From: an uncultured Lachnospiraceae bacterium
GTDB lineage: Bacteria; Bacillota; Clostridia; Lachnospirales; Lachnospiraceae
Assembly (NCBI GenBank): GCA_946639085.1
Contig: CAMPBP010000094.1
Coordinates: 1 to 5,873 of the forward strand
Direction: 5' to 3'
DNA length: 5,873 bases
Position numbers and translations under genes: made by a program
Part shown: in pieces, positions 1 through 4,869 of the stretch
Layout of the letters: the number at the start of each line of letters is the position of its first letter
Position numbering within the stretch: the stretch's first letter is position 1
The notes under the pieces: generated by a model
The model's input: only the letters and a program-made list of their open reading frames with translations
What the model was told of the DNA's origin: nothing
Databases searched by the model: none

Positions 1-598
1 TGCCGCACACGCCCGAGATCTTGGTGGCATTTAAAGAAAGGTTCTGTTCTTTTGCCATCTTAATGGAAACAGGGGTAAAGTCGGCCATATAGGTGTTGCA
101 GCAAAGAGCACGTCCGCATATACCTATGCCTCCGCGAAGTTTTGCCTCATCTCTTACACCGACCTGTCTCATCTCGATACGAGTATGGAATACTGCTGCC
201 AGATCTTTTACAAGTTCTCTGAAATCAACTCTTCCGTCACTGAAATAGTAGAAGAGTATCTTACTGTTGTCGAAGGTGTATTCCGCGTTTATAAGCTTCA
301 TGGGAAGATTTCTCTTCTCGATCTTCTCTCTGCAGATGGGAACGGCTTCTTCTTCCTTTCTGCGGTTATCGGCTTCCTTCTTTTCATCTTCTTCGGTAGC
401 CATTCTTATAACGCTCTTTAAAGGCTGCACGACTTTATCGTCTTCGACTTCGGTAACACCGAGCACTACCGTTCCGAACTCAAGTCCTCTGGCAGTCTCC
501 ACGATAACGTGCTGTTCTCTTTTAATATCAAGGTCGCCGGGAGCAAAGTAATATACTTTACCTGCTTCTCTGAAACGAACTCCGATTACTTTTGTCAT
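1..598 (-). CDS. ricT: RicT (YaaT), PSP1-family regulatory protein, C-terminus cut by window edge
   Basis: The 199 visible residues match the PSP1 family. In B. subtilis, RicT works with RicA and RicF in an iron-sulfur complex that directs RNase Y mRNA processing and influences the Spo0A phosphorelay, competence and biofilm formation. I see an N-terminal beta-rich part (residues 1-65), a highly charged Glu/Lys/Arg stretch at about 68-85, and then the family core: RGGIGICGRALCC around 155-167 and SIKMAKEQNLSLNATKISG around 178-196. Cysteines 161, 166, 167 and 198 are at the conserved positions; the last lies at the edge, where a second CGRLMCC-like motif is expected. Start: ATG at 598-596, with GGAG (607-610) 8 bases upstream. 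It follows holB by 17 bases, as in Bacillus, so co-transcription is likely. The identification is secure; the function in a possibly non-sporulating host is inferred. Confidence 0.93.
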   Translation of the reverse strand, partial: MTKVIGVRFREAGKVYYFAPGDLDIKREQHVIVETARGLEFGTVVLGVTEVEDDKVVQPLKSVIRMATEEDEKKEADNRRKEEEAVPICREKIEKRNLPMKLINAEYTFDNSKILFYYFSDGRVDFRELVKDLAAVFHTRIEMRQVGVRDEAKLRGGIGICGRALCCNTYMADFTPVSIKMAKEQNLSLNATKISGVCG

Positions 599-615
599 TT
601 CTTTATCTCCAATGA

Positions 616-1611
616 TCAGGCGAGTTTTTCTTTCATAGTAAGGAATAAAAGTTCCATGGTAAGTTCAAAATTAACATTGGTCAAAAGACGTTTCTTTGCT
701 TTATCGAGTGCATCGATCACATCCTGGATGTTCTCATAGGAACTTAAATCCGCCACTTTCCTAATATACTGTATCTCATCGCGGAAAATCAAGTTATTTG
801 CATCCGTTGTGGCTTTGAACATCAAAACATCTCTGTACCAGACGGTAATTATATCAAGATAGTCGTTGATCTCAAGTTTGTACTCCATCGCCTTTTTAAC
901 GGCCGACATGAGTTCGGGTATCTCCATTTCCTTAACGTACTTCATAAGGTGCATGGCGTCGTCTCTTATGTTGTCAAACTCCTCGTTGTTGGCAAGGAGC
1001 TTTGCTTTTCCTACATTTCCCCTTGCATAAGCCACGCATATGTCGGCTTTGTAATCGGGGATGCCAACATTTTCCATCAGAAACTTTTTAACTTCTTTGT
1101 CTTTTACGGGGCGCATGTTAAGCACTACCGCTCTGCTCCTTATGGTAGGAAGAAGCTCTTCGAGATTTGAAGTAAGCAAGATGATCACCGTGTACTCGGG
1201 AGGCTCCTCAAGCGTTTTTAAAAGAGCGTTTTGTGCCTGCGGATTCATCTTTTCCGCCTCGTTCATGATGTAGATCTTTCTTTTTCCGCCGAAAGGCTTT
1301 ATCTGAACGGTTCCGTTTATCTGCTCTCTTATGTCGTCGACTCCGATAACGCCGGGCTTCTCGTGAGTGACCTTGATTATGTCGGTATGATTGCCCGAAA
1401 ATGCCTTAATACAGTCGGAACATTCACCACAGGGTTTGTGCTCCGAAGACGCACAAAGCAAAGAAGCCGCAAAGATCTTCGCGATGAATTCTTTGCCGCT
1501 GTAACGTTCCCCGCAGATTATGTAAGCATGTGAAATCTTATCCTGTTCTGCGGCTGCGCTTAAATGTTTCTTTATTGCCTCCTGTCCGACTATATCGTTA
1601 AAATCAGGCAT
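616..1611 (-). CDS. holB: DNA polymerase III subunit delta' (clamp loader)
   Basis: A 331-aa protein, the usual length for Firmicute HolB, the stator subunit of the clamp loader that places the sliding clamp on primed DNA. The AAA+ domain opens with DFNDIVGQEAIKKHL. A P-loop-like GERYSGKE (34-41) follows, with Glu where Ser/Thr is normally required, consistent with delta' not hydrolysing ATP. The zinc module has Cys53, Cys61, Cys64 and Cys67. The degenerate Walker B region is NEAEKMNPQAQNALLKTLEEPP (117-138), with Asn in place of the first acidic residue. The arginine-finger motif, normally SRC, reads SRA at 159-161; Arg160 is kept. The C-terminal part (about 175-331) is helical, as expected for the lid and collar. 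Start: ATG at 1611-1609, preceded by GGGAGA (1616-1621). It lies 60 bases after yaaR and 17 before ricT, the Bacillus order. Confidence 0.95.
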   Translation of the reverse strand: MPDFNDIVGQEAIKKHLSAAAEQDKISHAYIICGERYSGKEFIAKIFAASLLCASSEHKPCGECSDCIKAFSGNHTDIIKVTHEKPGVIGVDDIREQINGTVQIKPFGGKRKIYIMNEAEKMNPQAQNALLKTLEEPPEYTVIILLTSNLEELLPTIRSRAVVLNMRPVKDKEVKKFLMENVGIPDYKADICVAYARGNVGKAKLLANNEEFDNIRDDAMHLMKYVKEMEIPELMSAVKKAMEYKLEINDYLDIITVWYRDVLMFKATTDANNLIFRDEIQYIRKVADLSSYENIQDVIDALDKAKKRLLTNVNFELTMELLFLTMKEKLA

Positions 1612-1628
1612 ATATTCTCCCGGGTATG

Positions 1629-1663
1629 CATTCGGTTTGAATTAGCTTCTGACGCTCCGAATG
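1629..1663 (-). repeat. Inverted repeat in the yaaR-holB gap
   Basis: CATTCGG (minus strand, 1663-1657) pairs with CCGAATG (1635-1629) around a 21-base loop, just after the yaaR stop. No run of T follows, so it does not look like a terminator. The lower arm ends 7 bases before the holB ribosome binding site, so a hairpin there could affect holB translation or mRNA processing. Confidence 0.35.
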
Positions 1664-1671
1664 TTTCTATA

Positions 1672-2112
1672 TCACGTAAATATATCCAGTATAAGACCTC
1701 TTATGTCTCCGATCTTTTGAAGGATCGTAAGATTGTCTTTTTCTTCTTTTACAAGTTCCTTGGCCAGCTCATCGAGGGTTTCGTCGACAAGTCTGATTAT
1801 TCCGTACACTCTGTGACGACCTTTTCTGTCAAGGAAGTTCTCTCTTGAAAATGAATGGGATCTTGAAACGACTTCGTTCATGAACTCTTTTATGAGACTT
1901 CTGTACTTTCGCATATCCTTTATATCTTTTTTCTTGGAAATGCGTTCGCCCTGCATGGTGATCTCTTCCATGAGTGCGGTAAGATGCGCCTGAAGATCGG
2001 TATCGCTTACCCTGCTCATGAGCATGAATTTGAAATCACCGTTGGCTTCGGTAACTTTCTGCGCTTCCGGTATGGGCTGTGCCTGCGTAAGCTGAGTTAT
2101 CTTAACGTCCAC
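1672..2112 (-). CDS. yaaR: YaaR family protein (DUF327)
   Basis: A 146-aa, mostly helical, soluble protein with no signal peptide or membrane segment. It matches the YaaR/DUF327 family by LTALMEEITMQGERISKK (45-62), a central RKYRSLIKEFMNEVVSRSHSF block (68-88), the basic KGRHRVYGIIRLVDETLDEL segment (97-116) and the terminal IGDIRGLILDIF (134-145). The family sits beside holB in many Firmicutes but has no firmly established biochemical function, so none is claimed. Start choice: GTG at 2112-2110 has GGAGG (2119-2123) exactly six bases upstream. An in-frame TTG at 2130 would add six residues (MFRRQK), but that stretch contains the Shine-Dalgarno site itself and has no site of its own. It begins 21 bases after the kinase-like gene. 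Confidence 0.88.
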   Translation of the reverse strand: MDVKITQLTQAQPIPEAQKVTEANGDFKFMLMSRVSDTDLQAHLTALMEEITMQGERISKKKDIKDMRKYRSLIKEFMNEVVSRSHSFSRENFLDRKGRHRVYGIIRLVDETLDELAKELVKEEKDNLTILQKIGDIRGLILDIFT

Positions 2113-2118
2113 TTTTTG

Positions 2119-2123
2119 CCTCC
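2119..2123 (-). promoter_or_regulatory. Ribosome binding site deciding the GTG start of yaaR
   Basis: GGAGG on the minus strand, six bases before GTG at 2112-2110. It lies inside the extra codons that a TTG start at 2130 would translate, which favours the GTG start. Confidence 0.8.
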
Positions 2124-2133
2124 GAAACAAACT

Positions 2134-2724
2134 CTAAGCCAGTTCAATGGTAAGATACTTCTTGATCTCGCTTAAACAAAGTTTAAGTTCATCGTTTTTA
2201 AATCGCTTCTTTATCTTTGCCTTTTTTATAAGCTCATCGTCATAGTCTTTAGAATCTGCGAGAAATCTTCTGCACATCTCCTCGTATTTTGGATGAGCCT
2301 GTTTCTTTTCACGGTTTAACGCTCTGGTGAGCCTCATACCGTCATCAAGTTCTATGAGAACGGGAACGACTTTGTCTTTTCCGAAATAATCTCTGACCTT
2401 TTTATACGACTCAAGCGTTCCTATCGTTATGTAATTATTCTTATCAAGATCTATGTTCTCATCCGCTACGGTAAAATAACGCCACAATCCGTGACAGGTG
2501 TCGTAACTTCTTTCTTCGATCACTTTTCCCGACGCCACCAGTTCGTTAAAACCTTTTTCATCGGTAAAGAAATACTCGTTTCCGTTTTTTTCACCTTCAC
2601 GAATAGGTCTTGTGGTGTAAGATACGATCGTTTTGAAGTTAAAAGGACTTTCCTTAAGAAGTGCTTTAAAAACCGTATCTTTTCCCGTAGAACTTTTACC
2701 CATTATATAAACTATCTTACCCAA
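2134..2724 (-). CDS. Guanylate kinase-like P-loop nucleotide kinase
   Basis: A 196-aa protein, close to guanylate kinase length (about 200). Strand 1 and the P-loop read KIVYIMGKSSTGKDT (3-17), with Gly9, Gly14, Lys15 and Thr17. The GMP-binding region is recognisable: SYTTRPIREGEKNG (35-48) followed by EYFF (50-53), so Ser35, Arg39, Arg42 and Tyr51 match known GMP contacts. After that it diverges. The usual GNYYG loop is replaced by YDTCHGLWRYFTV (74-86), and the tail has a charged EEMCRRFLADSKDYDDE block (148-164). It may be a guanylate kinase, or a paralogue with another substrate; an essential gmk elsewhere in the genome cannot be excluded. Start: TTG at 2724-2722, with AAGGGA six bases upstream; it supplies the full first beta strand. 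The ATG at 2703 would remove most of that strand. The first 8 bases overlap the end of the upstream cyclase gene, which suggests translational coupling. Confidence 0.82.
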   Translation of the reverse strand: MGKIVYIMGKSSTGKDTVFKALLKESPFNFKTIVSYTTRPIREGEKNGNEYFFTDEKGFNELVASGKVIEERSYDTCHGLWRYFTVADENIDLDKNNYITIGTLESYKKVRDYFGKDKVVPVLIELDDGMRLTRALNREKKQAHPKYEEMCRRFLADSKDYDDELIKKAKIKKRFKNDELKLCLSEIKKYLTIELA

Positions 2725-4672
2725 TCTGATTCCCTTGACTTTCTTCCCAAGTGTTTTCTTCTTTGAATTTGAACTTCTCCGTGTACATCTTTCTGTCGGC
2801 TTCCACGATGTAAGTCTCGAGATTCTTGTACTGTGAAGGATTCTTAACGACATATCCCATGCTGACCGACAAAGGATAAGGCTTTTCATGAGTGGCATTA
2901 AAATCTCCAAGTCGCCTGTCGATCTCACTCATGATAGTCTTTGAAAGCTCATCGGCCTTAGAATCGGAGAAAGCAATCGCAAATTCATCGCCGCCGAATC
3001 TCGTGCAGACACCCCGCCCGTGCATGACATCTTCCATCGTCCTGCTTATATATGAAAGAGCAAAGTCACCTTCCTTGTGACCGTAAGTATCGTTTGTCTG
3101 CTTAAGCCAGTTCATATCGATGGAAATGACTGCAAGATCCTGGTTTTCCTTTATGGCATAGTCGACGATGCTTTCCATATGGCGGAAGAAACCTTTACGG
3201 TTAAGAAGCTTTGTGAGCTGATCGGTGCTGTAAAGGTTCTGCATATCTATTCTGTACTTATGCATCTCGATGACCTGTCTGTAGTTCATAAGAACGGCAT
3301 TCAACATAAAATACTCAAAATTCTCAGGTTCAAAACCCGTTACCATATAGCCTACCGTGCTCTGCTGGACAAGCATGGGAAGAAACATGACAACGTTATC
3401 CTTTGAAAGAAAATCATCGATCCGGGGGATAAGATTCCTTCTTTCGATACTTAGCGGCGTTAAAAGGCTGCCGTTAAAATAGCACAGCGGTACCTGAAGC
3501 TCATCGGTATAGTAATGATGTTCTTCGGTCATTTCGATGGGACGTATGTTGGGCCATATCTCCATTCTGTCGTTCAAAAAATCGGTATTGAAAGCAAGCA
3601 CAAGATCTCCGCCGCAAAAATCTTTAAAAAAGTACAAAAATTCGCCCCAGATGGAAAACAGATCTCCGGCATTGCCGATGACAGACACCTTAGAATACAT
3701 CTGCTCAATCTTTGAAATAAGCTGTCTTTCATGCTTGTTTGCCAGAAACATTTTGTTTCCCAAACTGGCCACCTGCTCGTCGGAATAGTTGTACTTGCTG
3801 CATCCGCAAGACTGACCGGCTCTGAAAGTTATATCAATCTTGTAATCGTCTTCAACCTGTTTTCCGGCAAAAATATCTTCAAGTATCTCCCCTGTCTTTT
3901 CCAGAAGATCTTCCTTGACCGTTTCAGCCGTACAAAGTCTGGGATAGTGATATCTTTCGAGCTCCATTCCGTCAAAGCCCGAGACCAGAACATCCTCCGG
4001 AACTCTCAATCCGGCTTCGGACAGTTTTCTGCACGCTTCCATGGCCATAAGGTCGTTGGCGCAGATAATACAGTCTATCGGTTTTCCGGAAGATAAAAAT
4101 TTATCCATGACTGCCGTCGTGGGACCTTCCCAGAATCCGCCGTAATCGATCCTGTCTTCTTCGATCGGGATATTATTTTCCGTAAGAACTTTCCTGAATA
4201 TGCCAAGACGCTCTTCCGAAAAGTAATTTTCGCGCATACCGGCAATAAAGTTTATATGTTTTGGTTTATGATACTCAACCATATGACGGACTACCTTTTC
4301 AAATCCGTCTGAAAATCTGTATCTTACGTTGATGCATCCCTCAATGGGACGCACTAAAGAGATGCAAGGTACATTGCAGTCTAAAGCTCTCTTTGCAATC
4401 CTCTCGGCCGGTCCGAATGACTTAAAAGATGTTCCCACTATTACCACTGCATCAAATCGAGAAGGATCCATAAGATCAAATATTTTTTCTTCGCCTCGGT
4501 CATTATTGTTCTTAACGTAAAAATCAACGGTTGTGGCAAAAACAAATATCTTATAATTGTTCTTTTTACATATTCTGTTTAAGTTCTGCAAAATCTCCGT
4601 TTGATCGGCTTCATCAAACTTAGCCACACATAGGGCTATGACTTTGTAATCTTTTCCGTCTGAATACTTCAT
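2717..4672 (-). CDS. Cytoplasmic LacI-type sensor / GGDEF diguanylate cyclase
   Basis: A 651-aa protein predicted to make c-di-GMP from two GTP in response to a small ligand. Residues 8-290 resemble the sugar-binding domain of LacI/GalR regulators (periplasmic-binding-protein-like fold). The clearest part is CIICANDLMAMEACRKLSEAG (201-221) followed by RVPEDVLVSGFDG (223-235). It has no helix-turn-helix, signal peptide or membrane segment, so it should be cytosolic. The domain ends in SCGC (288-291). A helical linker (about 296-330) leads to a GAF-like region (about 330-465, my inference) and a second helix (about 460-482). The GGDEF domain (483-635) has DQLTKLLNR (484-492), metal ligand Asp519, Asn527 and Asp536 for guanine, and intact GGDEF at 560-564, so it should be active. 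The inhibitory RxxD expected at 551-554 reads HGRG. Start: ATG with GAGG (4681-4684) eight bases upstream. It is the first gene of the minus-strand operon. Confidence 0.88.
   Translation of the reverse strand: MKYSDGKDYKVIALCVAKFDEADQTEILQNLNRICKKNNYKIFVFATTVDFYVKNNNDRGEEKIFDLMDPSRFDAVVIVGTSFKSFGPAERIAKRALDCNVPCISLVRPIEGCINVRYRFSDGFEKVVRHMVEYHKPKHINFIAGMRENYFSEERLGIFRKVLTENNIPIEEDRIDYGGFWEGPTTAVMDKFLSSGKPIDCIICANDLMAMEACRKLSEAGLRVPEDVLVSGFDGMELERYHYPRLCTAETVKEDLLEKTGEILEDIFAGKQVEDDYKIDITFRAGQSCGCSKYNYSDEQVASLGNKMFLANKHERQLISKIEQMYSKVSVIGNAGDLFSIWGEFLYFFKDFCGGDLVLAFNTDFLNDRMEIWPNIRPIEMTEEHHYYTDELQVPLCYFNGSLLTPLSIERRNLIPRIDDFLSKDNVVMFLPMLVQQSTVGYMVTGFEPENFEYFMLNAVLMNYRQVIEMHKYRIDMQNLYSTDQLTKLLNRKGFFRHMESIVDYAIKENQDLAVISIDMNWLKQTNDTYGHKEGDFALSYISRTMEDVMHGRGVCTRFGGDEFAIAFSDSKADELSKTIMSEIDRRLGDFNATHEKPYPLSVSMGYVVKNPSQYKNLETYIVEADRKMYTEKFKFKEENTWEESQGNQIG
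2731..2736 (-). promoter_or_regulatory. Ribosome binding site deciding the TTG start of the kinase-like gene
   Basis: AAGGGA on the minus strand, six bases before TTG at 2724-2722 and inside the last codons of the upstream cyclase gene. The alternative ATG at 2703-2701 has only a weak GGGTAAG-like stretch at poor spacing (2716-2722). Confidence 0.7.
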
Positions 4673-4680
4673 AACAAATT

Positions 4681-4684
4681 CCTC
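4681..4684 (-). promoter_or_regulatory. Ribosome binding site of the sensor-cyclase gene
   Basis: GAGG within GCAGAGGAA on the minus strand, eight bases before ATG at 4672-4670. No competing in-frame upstream start with a better site was seen. Confidence 0.7.
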
Positions 4685-4705
4685 TGCAAAAAATGCATAT
4701 TCTTT

Positions 4706-4730
4706 GTTATTATATTGCTTCTTTAATAAC
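4706..4730. repeat. Inverted repeat over the candidate cyclase promoter, operator-like
   Basis: Arms GTTATTA (4706-4712) and TAATAAC (4724-4730) are perfect 7-bp complements separated by 11 bases. The repeat spans the TATAAT of the minus-strand promoter. It could be a binding site for a dimeric regulator. The arms are AT-rich, so chance occurrence is possible. Confidence 0.3.
4709..4714 (-). promoter_or_regulatory. Candidate -10 element of the minus-strand operon
   Basis: A perfect TATAAT on the minus strand, 36 bases before the cyclase ATG, leaving a leader of about 30 bases that includes the ribosome binding site. No good -35 is present at 16-18 bases upstream (CTGTGC, ACTGTG or AACTGT), so this would be a weak or activator-dependent promoter. 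It overlaps the left arm of an inverted repeat (4706-4730). Confidence 0.45.
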
Positions 4731-4786
4731 GCACAGTTACAGATAATAATACTTTATCACAATATGGTACTTAGGTCATTTGTTTG

Positions 4787-4815
4787 TTGAAAAATTTTCT
4801 CGGTTTTAGTATATT
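4787..4815 (+). promoter_or_regulatory. Sigma-A type promoter of pgi
   Basis: TTGAAA (4787-4792) and TATATT (4810-4815) are separated by exactly 17 bases. Each box differs from the housekeeping consensus at a single position. Transcription would start near 4822, giving a leader of about 48 bases before the pgi ATG. Confidence 0.75.
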
Positions 4816-4855
4816 GAGGTGTGAAAAATTGTTTTGCTATTTTCATTTGTTTAAA

Positions 4856-4863
4856 AGGAAGGA
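4856..4863 (+). promoter_or_regulatory. Ribosome binding site of pgi
   Basis: AGGAAGGA, a strong purine-rich Shine-Dalgarno site, ends six bases before ATG at 4870-4872. It fixes the start codon. Confidence 0.8.
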
Positions 4864-4869
4864 ATAATA

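Larger units (their letters stand above)
4673..4869. other. Divergent intergenic region between the cyclase operon and pgi
   Basis: 197 bases, clearly more AT-rich than the flanking genes, holding promoters in both directions: a good one for pgi and a weaker candidate for the cyclase operon. I found no small ORF with a ribosome binding site, no convincing riboswitch fold, no terminator hairpin with a T-tract, and no clear catabolite-response element. Confidence 0.7.

Noticed and set aside
185..421. Plus-strand open frames opposite ricT
   Set aside because: They lie antisense to a clearly conserved PSP1 protein, show no family resemblance and lack convincing ribosome binding sites.
949..1533. 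Plus-strand open frames opposite holB
   Set aside because: Antisense shadows of a well-conserved gene, with no recognisable domain.
1629..1663. Rho-independent terminator between yaaR and holB
   Set aside because: The stem is only 7 bp with a 21-base loop and no T-tract follows on the transcribed strand.
2113..2130. TTG start for yaaR at 2130
   Set aside because: The GGAGG site lies within this extension, six bases from a GTG, so the shorter protein is favoured.
2725..2928. N-terminal extension of the kinase-like gene to an ATG at 2928
   Set aside because: It would overlap about 200 bases of the GGDEF coding sequence, adds basic, low-complexity residues unlike any kinase, and has no ribosome binding site matching it. 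The TTG at 2724 has a good site and starts the first beta strand.
3731..4096. 121-codon plus-strand open frame opposite the sensor domain
   Set aside because: Antisense to the conserved LacI-like domain, with composition typical of a reversed reading frame and no matching ribosome binding site.
4789..4799. GAAAAATTTTC near-palindrome over the pgi -35
   Set aside because: Only five-base A/T arms in an AT-rich promoter; expected by chance and not suggestive of a specific site.
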